Shown here one piece after another: positions 1 to 9,595 of a DNA stretch of 64,000 nucleotides. The notes beneath the pieces are model-generated. The model saw only the letters and a program-made list of their open reading frames with translations. It did not search any database and was not told where the DNA came from. Origin of the DNA: Limnobaculum xujianqingii. GTDB taxonomy: Bacteria; Pseudomonadota; Gammaproteobacteria; Enterobacterales; Enterobacteriaceae. Within the stretch, counting starts at the first letter, position 1; each line of letters starts with the position of its first letter. The stretch lies in contig NZ_JABMLK010000001.1 of NCBI RefSeq assembly GCF_013394855.1, forward strand, positions 1,426,001 through 1,490,000. Direction: 5' to 3'. The position numbers and the translations under genes are program-made.

Positions 1-1124
1 CCGCCGATACCCAGATGCTGGACATCCAGCAATGGCTTCTCTTCGCTGGCGATAGACGGACAAACTTCCAACATGTGAGAACCTAATACCAGGTCATTAC
101 CCGCCGCGAAGTTATAGGTGTAGTCTTCCATAAAGGAAGTCCCCCCTTTCATACCGCTGGCCATGACTTTCATAATGCGCAGCAACGCTGCGGTTTTCCA
201 GTCACCTTCGGCACCAAAGCCATAACCCTGTTGCATCAGGCGCTGTACCGATAATCCCGGCAGCTGTTTTAAACCGTACAGGTTTTCAAACGTGGTGGTG
301 AAAGCACCAAACTTACCTTGCTCCAGAAATTTCTTCAGGCCCAGTTCAATGCGGGCCGCTTCCAACAGGTTGCTACGTTTTGCCCCATTGACTTTAACCA
401 CATCAGTCAGACGATAGGTAGCTTCATACTCTTCAACCAGCGCGTCGATCTCACCTTTAGAGATGGCATCTACGACTGATACTAAATCCCCTAAGCCATA
501 GCCGTTTACCGCATAACCAAATTTGATTTGTGCAGAAACTTTATTACCTTCCGTTACCGCTACTTCACGCATGTTGTCGCCAAAGCGAGCAACTTTCAGG
601 TTTTTGCTTTCATAAATACCAGCAGCAACACGCATCCAGCGGTCCAGCTTGTGGTGTACTTCTTTATCTTTCCATGAACCCACTACTGCGGTGTACTCAT
701 TGCGCATACGTGCACCAATGAAACCGAACTCACGGCCGCCATGGGCAGTTTGGTTCAGGTTCATGAAGTCCATATCAATGGTGCCCCATGGAATTTCATT
801 ACTGTATTGGGTATGGAGTTGTAATAACGGCTTTTCCAGCAGACTTAAACCGGCAATCCACATTCTGGCTGGAGAGAAAGTGTGTAACCAGGTAACGATA
901 CCCACACAGCTTTGCGCGTAGTTCGCTTCCCGGCACAGGTTTATAATCTCATCCGGCGTGGTCGCCAGAGGTTTGATCACTAACTTGATCGGTAATCCTG
1001 CTTGCTTATTTAAGCCATCAACCACTTCCTGAGCCTGTTGACTCACCTGTTGCAGTGTTTTTGGCCCATACAGATGTTGACTACCAATAACAAACCAAAC
1101 TTCTAACTGATTAAAGACGTTCAT
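1..1124 (-). CDS. araA: L-arabinose isomerase, C-terminus cut by window start
   Basis: Reading from an ATG at 1124, about 374 residues are present of the roughly 500 usual for AraA; the rest lies before base 1. The N-terminus ([20 protein letters not shown]) and blocks such as [26 protein letters not shown] and [12 protein letters not shown] are typical of AraA. The enzyme converts L-arabinose to L-ribulose in the cytoplasm with a divalent metal. It follows araB on the same strand after 57 bp and is almost certainly co-transcribed with it. araD would be expected further downstream, outside the window. Confidence 0.96.
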   Translation of the reverse strand, partial: MNVFNQLEVWFVIGSQHLYGPKTLQQVSQQAQEVVDGLNKQAGLPIKLVIKPLATTPDEIINLCREANYAQSCVGIVTWLHTFSPARMWIAGLSLLEKPLLQLHTQYSNEIPWGTIDMDFMNLNQTAHGGREFGFIGARMRNEYTAVVGSWKDKEVHHKLDRWMRVAAGIYESKNLKVARFGDNMREVAVTEGNKVSAQIKFGYAVNGYGLGDLVSVVDAISKGEIDALVEEYEATYRLTDVVKVNGAKRSNLLEAARIELGLKKFLEQGKFGAFTTTFENLYGLKQLPGLSVQRLMQQGYGFGAEGDWKTAALLRIMKVMASGMKGGTSFMEDYTYNFAAGNDLVLGSHMLEVCPSIASEEKPLLDVQHLGIG

Positions 1125-1141
1125 ATAAACTCCTATAGAGA

Positions 1142-1159
1142 GCCTGCTTTTCAGCAGGC
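1142..1159 (-). other. Intercistronic hairpin between araB and araA
   Basis: A 7-bp perfect stem (GCCTGCT / AGCAGGC) with a GAAA tetraloop in the minus-strand RNA lies between the araB stop and the araA start. No U-run follows, so it looks like an mRNA-stabilising or processing hairpin and not a terminator. Confidence 0.5.
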
Positions 1160-1181
1160 CAATTCAAAATGTAGTACCGCA

Positions 1182-2858
1182 TTATTCGGCTTTAGCCGCA
1201 TAGCAAGGCTCTGCGACTTTGCCCCATTGCTGATAACGCTGATAAAGTTTTTCATACTGCTCAGCACGCTGTGGATCTGGCGTCAACGTGCGCTCAATTG
1301 GGCTGGCCATATGCTGCTGAGCATCCTGAATTGTGGCGTGAACACCCGCGGCAACCGCAGCAAAAATAGCGGCACCCAGAGCACAACACTGATCGGATTC
1401 AACGATTTGCAGCGGACGATTCATGACATCGGTACAAACTTGCATAATTACCGGAGATTTACGGGCAATACCGCCTAATGCCAGTACGTTTTCCACAGGA
1501 ATATCCTGATCGATAAAACACTCCATAATGGCTCGGGCACCAAATGCCGTAGAAGCAATAAATCCACCAAACAGGGTTGGGGCATCAGTACCCAGATTTA
1601 AATCTGTGATAACACCTTTCAGGCGCTGGTTGGCAAATGGCGTTCTGCGGCCGTTGAACCAGTCAAGTACCACCGGTAGCTTCTCCAATGAGGTTTGTTG
1701 AGCCCAGGCTTCAGTCAGCGCGGGTAATAAATTAGATTCGATTTGCTTCAGCGCTGGCGCTAACTCAGGGTTCTGCTCTGCAGCATGATTCAATGGCCAT
1801 GACAGCAAACGGCTAAACCAGGCATACATATCACCAAATGCAGACTGCCCGGCTTCCATCCCGATAAGGCCCGGAATAACACTACCGTCCACCTGACCAC
1901 AAATGCCTGCAACGGCACGGTCACCCACCAGCTGATAATCCGCCAGCAGGATGTCGCAAGTAGAAGTCCCTATCACTTTCACCAGCGTATAGGGTTGAGC
2001 ACCTGCTCCCACTGCGCCCATATGGCAGTCAAACTCACCACCAGAAATCATCACGTTTTCAGGCAGACCTAAACGTGCAGCCCACTCTTTAGTGATTTGC
2101 CCTACCGGTTTCTCAGCAGTGTGAGTTTCAGTAAACATTGGATAGGTCAGGTCATTAACCAGAATAGGATCTAATGCCTGTAAGAAGTCGCGCGGTGGCA
2201 AACCATTCCAGTCCATATGCCACAATGCTTTATGGCCTGCGGCACAACGGCTGCGTTTAAGATTAGTTGGAGCCTGAGTACCACTTAACAATGCAGGAAC
2301 CCAATCACACAGCTCAACCCAGGAGGTTGCCGCGCTGCGTACAGCCGCATCCGCCCGGGAAACGTGCAGAATTTTGGCCCAGAACCATTCCGATGAATAA
2401 ACACCACCAATATAGCGAGTGTAGTCATCAAACTTGCCGCTATGGCACAAGCGGTTAATCTCTTCCGCTTCTTCAATAGAGGTGTGATCTTTCCATAACA
2501 CAAACATAGCATTCGGGTTATCTGCAAACTCAGGACGCAGCGCTAACACCTGACCTTCATTATCAATTGGCGCCGGCGTTGAACCCGTAGTGTCAACACC
2601 AATACCTACAATGCTTTTGCGCTGTTCCGGTGTCAGCATAGCGACCACGGCTTTAATCGCCTGCTCCATAGACTCAATATAGTCCTGAGGATGGTGGCGG
2701 AACTGATTATCAGATGGTTTACAAAATAGCCCCTGCTTCCAGCGCGGGTAATAGACGACGTCGGTTGCAATCTCGGAGCCTTCTATGCAGTCAACAGCCA
2801 AAGCGCGAACAGAGTCACTACCGAAGTCAAGCCCAAGAGCAATAGCGCCTTTTGACAT
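1182..2858 (-). CDS. araB: Ribulokinase
   Basis: 558 residues (E. coli AraB 566). It phosphorylates L-ribulose to L-ribulose 5-phosphate, the second step of arabinose breakdown. The FGGY-kinase N-terminus ([15 protein letters not shown], ATPase phosphate-1 region) is clear, with the [14 protein letters not shown] block near residue 90, [16 protein letters not shown] and VIGTSTCDI in the middle, and the [14 protein letters not shown] adenosine-binding segment near the C-terminus. It is first in a minus-strand operon with araA and is divergent from araF. Control by AraC is expected from the family. Confidence 0.97.
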   Translation of the reverse strand: MSKGAIALGLDFGSDSVRALAVDCIEGSEIATDVVYYPRWKQGLFCKPSDNQFRHHPQDYIESMEQAIKAVVAMLTPEQRKSIVGIGVDTTGSTPAPIDNEGQVLALRPEFADNPNAMFVLWKDHTSIEEAEEINRLCHSGKFDDYTRYIGGVYSSEWFWAKILHVSRADAAVRSAATSWVELCDWVPALLSGTQAPTNLKRSRCAAGHKALWHMDWNGLPPRDFLQALDPILVNDLTYPMFTETHTAEKPVGQITKEWAARLGLPENVMISGGEFDCHMGAVGAGAQPYTLVKVIGTSTCDILLADYQLVGDRAVAGICGQVDGSVIPGLIGMEAGQSAFGDMYAWFSRLLSWPLNHAAEQNPELAPALKQIESNLLPALTEAWAQQTSLEKLPVVLDWFNGRRTPFANQRLKGVITDLNLGTDAPTLFGGFIASTAFGARAIMECFIDQDIPVENVLALGGIARKSPVIMQVCTDVMNRPLQIVESDQCCALGAAIFAAVAAGVHATIQDAQQHMASPIERTLTPDPQRAEQYEKLYQRYQQWGKVAEPCYAAKAE

Positions 2859-3258
2859 AAAAACCTCATATACGAATTAATGGTGATTTTTGTTTGGGGA
2901 TACCATAAAAAAATCCCATCAAATCGGCGAGGATGCATTAGCTAGAAATATGCACAATCTTGCTTTCTTAAGATGGAGTATGATCTACCTCAAAATCAAA
3001 ATGCATCACTTTTTCACTGAATATATGAACGATCTTGCTGTAATTCTCAATTGTGATGGCGCTCTAAAAAATCATATCGAATAAACGTTAAAACTTACGC
3101 CACTTTGTTATGGATTCTCTATCAACAGGCTTAAAAATAGCGTCAGTAAGCGTGTTAAATAAAAATCCGTTGTTATAACAATAGTAGATCTCGCTGAGTC
3201 AATATCATAAATACAGCCAATTAGGCTATATAGACCAAGTACAGGAGAGATAGAACAT
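2859..3258. promoter_or_regulatory. Divergent araBA / araFGH control region
   Basis: This 400-bp AT-rich gap between the starts of araB and araF must hold both promoters. AraC and CRP sites are expected here from family knowledge. Two weak candidates are visible: a TATGGA half-site at about 3109, and a CRP-like half site (TGTGA-N6-TCTAA) at about 3052. Neither is a full consensus match, so exact operators are not assigned. No convincing gene lies in the gap. Confidence 0.55.
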
Positions 3259-4239
3259 ATGCATAAATTTACTAAGGCCCTTGCTGTTGTAGGATTGTCG
3301 GCAATTATGTCACATTCAGCTATCGCTGAAACGATGAAGCTCGGCTTTCTGGTTAAACAACCTGAAGAACCTTGGTTCCAAACCGAGTGGGCATTTGCTG
3401 ATAAAGCAGGTAAAGATCTCGGTTTTGACGTAATCAAAATTGCCGTTCCGGACGGCGAAAAAACCCTAAACGCGATTGATAGTCTGGCAGCTAATGGAGC
3501 AAAAGGTTTTGTTATTTGTACTCCAGACCCGAAATTAGGGCCGGCAATTATTGCTAAAGCCAAAAGCTACAACCTGAAAGTTATCACCGTCGATGACCAG
3601 TTCGTTAACGCTAAAGGTAAACCGATGGATACGGTTCCTCTGGTCATGATGGCTGCCACCAAAATTGGTGAGCGTCAGGGGGAAGAACTATGGAAAGAGA
3701 TGACCAAACGTAAGTGGAACATCGCTGAAACAGGGGTGATGGCGATTACTTCTAACGAACTGGATACTGCTCGCCGCCGCACCTCGGGTTCTATGGATGC
3801 GTTGAAGGCTGCTGGCTTCCCTGAGAAACAAATTTATCAGGTACCAAGCAAATCAAACGATATCCCGGGTTCTTTTGATGCGGCTAACTCCATGTTAGTG
3901 CAGCATCCGGAAGTGAAAAACTGGCTGATTGTTGGCTTTAACGACAACACCATTCTGGGTGGCGTACGAGCAACAGAAGGTCAGAATTTCAAACCTGAAA
4001 ACGTTATCGGTATTGGTATCAACGGTGTGGATGCGGTAAACGAGCTGTCAAAAGCTAACGCTACTGGCTTCTATGGTTCATTGTTACCAAGCCCGGACGT
4101 ACATGGTTATAAGAGTATTGAAATGCTCTACAACTGGGAAACCAAAGGTGTTGAACCAGCTAAATTCACTGAAGTTACCGACGTAGTACTGCTTACTCGC
4201 GAAAACTTCAAAGTTGAGTTGCAAAAGAAAGGACTGTAA
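3259..4239 (+). CDS. araF: L-arabinose ABC transporter, periplasmic binding protein
   Basis: 326 residues with a Sec signal peptide ending in AIA (about residue 23). The mature start TMKLGFLVKQPEEPWFQTEW matches AraF closely, as do DDQFVNAKGKPMDTVPLVMMAA and the C-terminal GYKSIEMLYNW region. It binds L-arabinose in the periplasm and delivers it to AraGH. AGGAGAG lies upstream of the ATG. It is first gene of araFGH and is followed by a strong hairpin, which fits a higher protein level than that of the membrane components. Confidence 0.96.
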   Translation: MHKFTKALAVVGLSAIMSHSAIAETMKLGFLVKQPEEPWFQTEWAFADKAGKDLGFDVIKIAVPDGEKTLNAIDSLAANGAKGFVICTPDPKLGPAIIAKAKSYNLKVITVDDQFVNAKGKPMDTVPLVMMAATKIGERQGEELWKEMTKRKWNIAETGVMAITSNELDTARRRTSGSMDALKAAGFPEKQIYQVPSKSNDIPGSFDAANSMLVQHPEVKNWLIVGFNDNTILGGVRATEGQNFKPENVIGIGINGVDAVNELSKANATGFYGSLLPSPDVHGYKSIEMLYNWETKGVEPAKFTEVTDVVLLTRENFKVELQKKGL

Positions 4240-4248
4240 TTGTCCATT

Positions 4249-4272
4249 GGGCAGATGGTTAACCATCTGCCC
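4249..4272 (+). other. Perfect 24-bp palindrome after araF
   Basis: GGGCAGATGGTT is directly followed by its reverse complement, nine bases after the araF stop, with no U-tract behind it. By comparison with malE-malF and other binding-protein operons it is probably a 3'-end-protecting hairpin that raises araF mRNA over araGH. Confidence 0.6.
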
Positions 4273-4389
4273 GCTTTATACGACACCGTATTATCGAAAA
4301 ATATACTTATTCCGTCAGTCGCTTCTTTTGGGCCGTTTACAATTAAAAGCCCCCTGCGGATAAGTGGTACGAGCATTAAGGAACTTATT

Positions 4390-5910
4390 ATGCCTACGCT
4401 GCAATCACCTTATCTCGAGTTTTGTCAAATCAGTAAAACGTTTCCAGGCGTAAAAGCGCTGCAAAACATTAGCTTTGACTGTCACCCAGGTCAGGTCCAT
4501 GCGCTGATGGGAGAGAATGGAGCTGGAAAATCAACGCTGCTTAAAATACTCAGTGGCAACTATATCCCAACTACGGGTGAAATTAAGGTCAAGGGACAAC
4601 CAGTAAAATTCAATAACACCATGGATGCCCTGAATTCCGGCATTGCCATTATTTATCAGGAACTACATTTAATTCCTGAAATGACCGTTGCTGAAAATAT
4701 CTATTTAGGACAATTGCCAACCAAAGGCGGCGTAGTCAATAAAAAAATCCTCAACTATGAGGCAAGTATTCAACTGGAGCATTTGGGGCTGGATATTGAC
4801 CCAAATACTCCGCTTAAGTATCTCTCCATCGGCCAATGGCAAATGGTGGAAATAGCCAAGGCACTGGCGCGTAACGCCAAGATCATTGCCTTTGATGAGC
4901 CAACCAGCTCACTGTCAGCCAGAGAGATCGAACAGCTGTTTCGTGTTATTCGTGAACTTCGAGCTGAAGGTCGGGTCATTCTGTATGTATCCCACCGTAT
5001 GGAAGAGATCTTCGCTCTTAGTGATGCCATTACCGTATTTAAAGATGGCTGCTACATGAAAACCTTTACCGATATTCCTAACCTGACCCATGATGAATTG
5101 GTTCAAACCATGGTTGGACGCGATATTGGTGACATCTATGGTTATAGCCCACGTCCTTTAGGGGATGTCCGCTTTGAACTGAAAAACGTCAAAGCACCGG
5201 GTGTTAAGCACCCAATTAGTTTTCAGGTACGTCAGGGAGAAATCGTCGGCTTATTTGGTCTGGTCGGCGCTGGCCGCAGTGAGCTCTTAAAATCACTGTT
5301 TGGTGCTACCCGTATTACTGGCGGTAGCGTCGAACTGGATGGCAAAACGCTGAAAATTGGCTCTCCGATTGAAGGCATCAGTCAGGGTATTATGTTATGC
5401 CCGGAAGACCGTAAAGCCGAGGGCATCATTCCGGTCCACTCCGTAAAAGACAATATCAATATCAGCGCCCGCCGCAAAACCCTTAGTGCAGGCTGCCTGA
5501 TCAATAACAGTTGGGAAAACAGCAACGCCGAACGGCGCATTAATGAACTCAACATCAAAACGCCATCAGCAGAGCAGCTGATTATGAATCTGTCAGGTGG
5601 TAACCAGCAAAAAGCCATTCTCGGTCGCTGGTTATCAGAAGAGATGAAAGTGATTTTGTTAGATGAACCAACGCGCGGTATTGACGTTGGTGCTAAACAC
5701 GAAATCTATAACGTTATTTATGAACTCGCAAAACAGGGCATTGCCGTCGTCTTTGCTTCCAGTGACTTACCGGAAGTTCTCGGCCTTGCCGATCGCATTC
5801 TGGTCATGCGCGAAGGTGCATTATCCGGGGAATTAGCCCATGACGATGCTACTGAAGGAAAAGCCCTGAGTTTAGCCATGTTAAATACCACCGCTGATGC
5901 GGTTGCCTAA
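4390..5910 (+). CDS. araG: L-arabinose ABC transporter, ATPase
   Basis: 506 residues from the ATG at 4390, preceded by AAGGAAC; E. coli AraG has 504. An upstream in-frame start at 4240 would add 50 residues encoded by the hairpin region and is rejected. There are two ABC domains. The first has Walker [10 protein letters not shown] at residues 41-49, a degenerate signature (LSIGQWQ) and Walker [11 protein letters not shown]. The second has a degenerate Walker A (GLVGAGRSE), an intact signature LSGGNQQK and Walker [13 protein letters not shown], as usual for sugar ATPases of this class. It powers uptake through AraH. Confidence 0.95.
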   Translation: MPTLQSPYLEFCQISKTFPGVKALQNISFDCHPGQVHALMGENGAGKSTLLKILSGNYIPTTGEIKVKGQPVKFNNTMDALNSGIAIIYQELHLIPEMTVAENIYLGQLPTKGGVVNKKILNYEASIQLEHLGLDIDPNTPLKYLSIGQWQMVEIAKALARNAKIIAFDEPTSSLSAREIEQLFRVIRELRAEGRVILYVSHRMEEIFALSDAITVFKDGCYMKTFTDIPNLTHDELVQTMVGRDIGDIYGYSPRPLGDVRFELKNVKAPGVKHPISFQVRQGEIVGLFGLVGAGRSELLKSLFGATRITGGSVELDGKTLKIGSPIEGISQGIMLCPEDRKAEGIIPVHSVKDNINISARRKTLSAGCLINNSWENSNAERRINELNIKTPSAEQLIMNLSGGNQQKAILGRWLSEEMKVILLDEPTRGIDVGAKHEIYNVIYELAKQGIAVVFASSDLPEVLGLADRILVMREGALSGELAHDDATEGKALSLAMLNTTADAVA

Positions 5911-5926
5911 GAGAAGGAAAATCTTC

Positions 5927-6925
5927 ATGTCGATAACAACTACAACCCCATCACCGGCAAAAGCATCGGCTAACAATACAGGCAACAGCCTGAGCCGTAT
6001 CTGGGATAGCTACGGGATGTTGGTGGTGTTCGCCGTACTATTTATTGCTTGTATGGTATTTGTACCTAACTTTGCCTCCTGGATTAATATGCGCGGTCTG
6101 GGTCTGGCGATTTCCATGTCCGGTATGGTGGCCTGCGGTATGCTGTTCTGTCTGGCATCCGGTGACTTTGACCTGTCGGTAGCTTCCGTTATTGCCTGTG
6201 CCGGTGTAACCACTGCGGTGGTCATCAACCATACAGAAAGTCTGGCTATCGGTATCGGTGCTGGTTTATTACTGGGTCTGGCATTTGGTTTACTTAATGG
6301 CTTCGTCATTGCCCGTTTGAAAATTAACGCCCTGATTACCACTCTTGCCACCATGCAAATTGCCCGTGGTTTAGCCTATATCATCTCCGATGGTAAAGCA
6401 GTTGGTATCGAAGATGAGCGTTTCTTTGAATTAGGTAATACCAGTTGGTTTAGCATTCCGGTTCCTATCTGGATCACTCTGTTCTGCTTTATTCTGTTTG
6501 GCTTCCTGCTGAATAAAACCACCTTTGGCCGCAACACTCTGGCCGTTGGCGGTAACGAAGAAGCGGCCCGTCTGGCCGGTGTACCGGTAATTCGTACTAA
6601 GATCATCATCTTTGCTCTGACAGGTTTAATCTCTGCGGCAGCAGGCATTATCTTAGCCTCGCGGATGACCAGCGGACAACCAATGACCTCTATGGGCTAT
6701 GAGCTGATCGTTATCTCTGCTTGCGTACTAGGTGGGGTTTCACTAAAAGGTGGTATTGGTAAAATATCTTATGTTATTGCTGGTGTTCTGATTCTGGGTA
6801 CGGTAGAAAACGCGATGAACCTGTTAAATATTTCGCCATTCTATCAATATGTTGTGCGTGGTCTGATCCTGCTGGCTGCGGTTATCTTCGACCGCTATAA
6901 GCAACTGGCGAAACAGAAAGTATAA
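5927..6925 (+). CDS. araH: L-arabinose ABC transporter, permease
   Basis: 332 residues from the ATG at 5927 (AGAAGGAAA upstream), close to E. coli AraH at 328. It is a BPD_transp_2-type inner-membrane permease with many hydrophobic segments and the family block NTLAVGGNEEAARLAGVPV near the middle. An alternative start at 5897 lies inside araG and is less likely. It ends araFGH and is followed by a 29-bp palindrome. Confidence 0.94.
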   Translation: MSITTTTPSPAKASANNTGNSLSRIWDSYGMLVVFAVLFIACMVFVPNFASWINMRGLGLAISMSGMVACGMLFCLASGDFDLSVASVIACAGVTTAVVINHTESLAIGIGAGLLLGLAFGLLNGFVIARLKINALITTLATMQIARGLAYIISDGKAVGIEDERFFELGNTSWFSIPVPIWITLFCFILFGFLLNKTTFGRNTLAVGGNEEAARLAGVPVIRTKIIIFALTGLISAAAGIILASRMTSGQPMTSMGYELIVISACVLGGVSLKGGIGKISYVIAGVLILGTVENAMNLLNISPFYQYVVRGLILLAAVIFDRYKQLAKQKV

Positions 6926-6934
6926 TTACCCCAT

Positions 6935-6963
6935 TACCATACCGGGTTTAACCCGGTATGGTA
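6935..6963 (+). other. 29-bp perfect palindrome between araH and araC
   Basis: Arms TACCATACCGGGTT and AACCCGGTATGGTA pair over 14 bp around a single T. There is no U-run downstream. It may attenuate or process the message so that araC is expressed less than araFGH. A DNA operator role is also possible because the palindrome is perfect. Confidence 0.55.
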
Positions 6964-6999
6964 TGTTACACCGTCTAATGCCAGCCTGAGGAGGTAAGA

Positions 7000-7914
7000 T
7001 TGTACCAGCGCATTGTCTCTGACTCACAACCTAACCCACTGTTACCCGGATACTCCTTTAACGCCTACCTGGTGGCCGGGCTGACCCCTATCGTCACTGA
7101 TGGTCCTCTCGATTTCTTTATTGACCGCCCTAACGGCATGAAGGGCTATATCCTGAACCTGACGATTAAAGGCCAGGGACAAATTTTTGACGGTGAGAAT
7201 GCGTTTTACTGTAATCCCGGCGATATGCTGTTATTTCAACCAAAAGAAGCTCACTATTATGGCCGTTCGCCTAACAGTGATTGCTGGTATCACCGTTGGA
7301 TTTATTTCCGTCCACGCGCCTACTGGGCTGACTGGTTGGAGTGGTATAGTCAGACTAATCGCGTTGGTCGCCTGACTCTACCAACGGAAGCACTACAGGA
7401 AGAGTTCGAACAGCTGTTTACTTCCATTGAACAAACCCATCAGTCCGGCAGACGCCTGTCTGAAGAGCTATCGATGAATCTGCTGGAAAGATTACTGCTG
7501 CGTTGTATTGAAGAAGACCCTCAATCACCACAGAAAATTATGGACCCGCGAATTATTGAAGCCTGTCAGTATATGACCAGCAACTTATCGGATGATGTGC
7601 GTATTGAAGATATTGCTAACCACGTCTGTCTCTCCCCTTCTCGTCTGGCGCATCTGTTTCGCGAGCAGGTTGGCATTAATATGCTACGCTGGCGTGAAGA
7701 CCAGCGAGTGATTCGCGCCAAATTGCTGCTGCAAACCACTCAGGAATCTATCGCCAGTGTGGGGCGCATTGTGGGTTATGACGATCAGCTCTATTTCTCC
7801 CGCGTGTTTCGCAAACGTGTCGGCGTTAGCCCCAGCGATTTCCGTCGTAGAAATATGGAACTGACGACTTACCCTGATGCAGATAACCCAATGTCGACAG
7901 AAGTAACGCTTTAA
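7000..7914 (+). CDS. araC: Arabinose operon regulator AraC (TTG start)
   Basis: 304 residues. The N-terminal arabinose-binding/dimerisation half ([49 protein letters not shown]) and the C-terminal AraC/XylS double helix-turn-helix ([42 protein letters not shown]) are very close to E. coli AraC. The start is a TTG at 7000, seven bases after a near-perfect Shine-Dalgarno (GAGGAGGT). araC here follows araFGH instead of being divergent from araBAD. It should control the araBA and araFGH promoters. Confidence 0.95.
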   Translation: MYQRIVSDSQPNPLLPGYSFNAYLVAGLTPIVTDGPLDFFIDRPNGMKGYILNLTIKGQGQIFDGENAFYCNPGDMLLFQPKEAHYYGRSPNSDCWYHRWIYFRPRAYWADWLEWYSQTNRVGRLTLPTEALQEEFEQLFTSIEQTHQSGRRLSEELSMNLLERLLLRCIEEDPQSPQKIMDPRIIEACQYMTSNLSDDVRIEDIANHVCLSPSRLAHLFREQVGINMLRWREDQRVIRAKLLLQTTQESIASVGRIVGYDDQLYFSRVFRKRVGVSPSDFRRRNMELTTYPDADNPMSTEVTL

Positions 7915-7924
7915 GCACAATTTA

Positions 7925-7954
7925 AACAGGGTCAGCTATCTCGCTGATCCTGTT
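7925..7954 (+). terminator. Probable terminator after araC
   Basis: A 12-bp stem with one G-T wobble (AACAGGGTCAGC / GCTGATCCTGTT) lies ten bases after the araC stop and is followed by a T-rich stretch. Confidence 0.6.
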
Positions 7955-8519
7955 CCGTTTATATATTCAGGATATCTTTTTCTTTCATTCATTATTATAT
8001 ACATTAGTTTCTCGTTTCAGCTTTTATATTAAACTACTCTTTTATTTCTGACATTCAGATCATTTACCCAACCTTATAAATATTAATTAGCTGCCAAAAC
8101 ATATATCAATAAGTTAATGGCTAAATAATTTATAACTTGAATAAACGATATAAAATTTCAGATAGCAGATAAAATAACCAACCTCAATTGTGATCCAAGT
8201 CTCAAAATAGAATGGCGGCATTTATATCCATATAAACAGCTAATAAATACATAACTATTTTAACATTAAAACTCTACAGTCCTTTGGCGGAAAGGAGTAT
8301 TGACGGGGTTTATAGACAATATTTTAAAATCTTCGATACTATCCATAATTATTTTATAGCCAACTTTTACATAAAAAGGCACCTTAATTACGGTAAATTC
8401 ACTCCTTTATCGCTGAATATGATGTAACTGTGCGCAAAAAAGAAATGGGTATTTTGTTTATCTCTGCATAAACAAAATCATTAACGTGAATTATTTTTAC
8501 CACCAGCCCGAGGTATGAA
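7955..8519 (+). promoter_or_regulatory. AT-rich leader of the second sugar transporter
   Basis: About 565 bp without a credible gene. It separates araC from the next operon and should contain that operon's promoter. A short hairpin (TCCTTT / AAAGGA) occurs near 8280. No operator could be assigned with confidence. Confidence 0.4.
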
Positions 8520-9503
8520 ATGAGTAAAATGAATTTGGCTAAACTATTATCCGCCAGTTTATTGGGGTTAATGGTTTGTTCTACCGCCGCAATGGCAAAA
8601 GAAGTTGAAGTGGTTAATATTTCCAAAATTGGTGGCATGCCATGGTTTAACCGGATGGGTGAAGGGGTAACCAATGCAGGAAAAGATTTGGGAATAAAAG
8701 CCTATCAGGTTGGCCCATCCAGTACCGATGCGCCTCAACAAGTTAAAATCATTGAAGATTTAATCGCCAAGAAAGTTTCCGCTATTACTATCGTGCCAAA
8801 TGACGCCGATGTGTTGGAGCCTGTTTTCAAAAAAGCTCGTAGTGAAGGCATCGTGGTATTAACCAACGAATCACCAGGACAGCCAAGCGCTAACTGGGAT
8901 GTTGAGATTATTGATAATGAAAAATTTGCTGCCGATAACGTAGAAGAAATGGCTAAAGCCATGGGCGGCAAAGGCGGTTATGTCATCTATGTTGGTAGCC
9001 TGACCGTTCCTCAACATAACCTGTGGGCCGATCTGTTTGTTAAATACCAAAAAGCGCACTATCCGGACATGTTTGAAGTGACCAGCCGTATGCCGGTAGC
9101 AGAAAACATTGATGATGCTCGTCGCACTACGTTGGATCTGATGAAAGCCTATCCGGCCATGAAAGGGGTGGTAGCTTTTGGTTCACAAGGCCCTATCGGT
9201 GCTGGCCGTGCAGTTAAAGAGAAACGCGCTCGCGGTAAAGTTTTCGTTTACGGCATGATGATCCCATCTCAGGCAGCATCACTGATTAAAAGTGGTGATA
9301 TCGCCATGGGCGTAACCTATGACCCGGCTTCAGCGGGTTATGCGCTGACCGCAGTGGCTAACAAAATCCTTAAAGGCGAAGAAATCACCAAAGATCTGGA
9401 CATTCCAAATCTGGGTAAAGCCGATGTGGATATGGATAAGCGCATTATCAAATTCCATAAAGTTCTGCGCGTTACCAAAGAAAACATCGATAGCCTGTAT
9501 TAA
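8520..9503 (+). CDS. ABC transporter periplasmic binding protein, LsrB/RhaS-like
   Basis: 327 residues with a signal peptide ending in AMA (about residue 26). The mature protein has the Peripla_BP_4 fold marks (GGMPWFNRMGEGVTNAGKDLG, QVKIIEDLIAKKVSAITIVPND). It most resembles autoinducer-2 and rhamnose binding proteins and is not close to AraF or RbsB. The substrate cannot be read from sequence. It opens an operon with one ATPase and two permeases, the architecture of lsrACD and ytfRT-yjfF. GAGGT lies before the ATG. Closeness to the ara genes hints at a pentose or a deoxysugar, which is inference only. Confidence 0.85.
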   Translation: MSKMNLAKLLSASLLGLMVCSTAAMAKEVEVVNISKIGGMPWFNRMGEGVTNAGKDLGIKAYQVGPSSTDAPQQVKIIEDLIAKKVSAITIVPNDADVLEPVFKKARSEGIVVLTNESPGQPSANWDVEIIDNEKFAADNVEEMAKAMGGKGGYVIYVGSLTVPQHNLWADLFVKYQKAHYPDMFEVTSRMPVAENIDDARRTTLDLMKAYPAMKGVVAFGSQGPIGAGRAVKEKRARGKVFVYGMMIPSQAASLIKSGDIAMGVTYDPASAGYALTAVANKILKGEEITKDLDIPNLGKADVDMDKRIIKFHKVLRVTKENIDSLY

Positions 9504-9514
9504 TCGCTCTACCT

Positions 9515-9540
9515 CCCCTGCCGGTAACCCACGGCAGGGG
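9515..9540 (+). other. Hairpin after the binding-protein gene
   Basis: CCCCTGCCG pairs with CGGCAGGGG across an 8-base loop, 12 bases after the stop of the 8520-9503 gene. No U-run follows. It mirrors the araF-araG hairpin and probably protects the binding-protein message. Confidence 0.55.
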
Positions 9541-9595
9541 AAGCAAAAACACAGCAGTTTGCTACAAATGGGTGACAAGTTAACAAGAGGTAAAA

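Noticed and set aside
3108-3563. 151-codon minus-strand ORF over the araF start
   Set aside because: Antisense shadow of araF and its leader; codon pattern follows the plus-strand gene.
4240-4389. N-terminal extension of araG by 50 residues
   Set aside because: It would translate the perfect hairpin after araF; the ATG at 4390 has a ribosome site and matches the family start.
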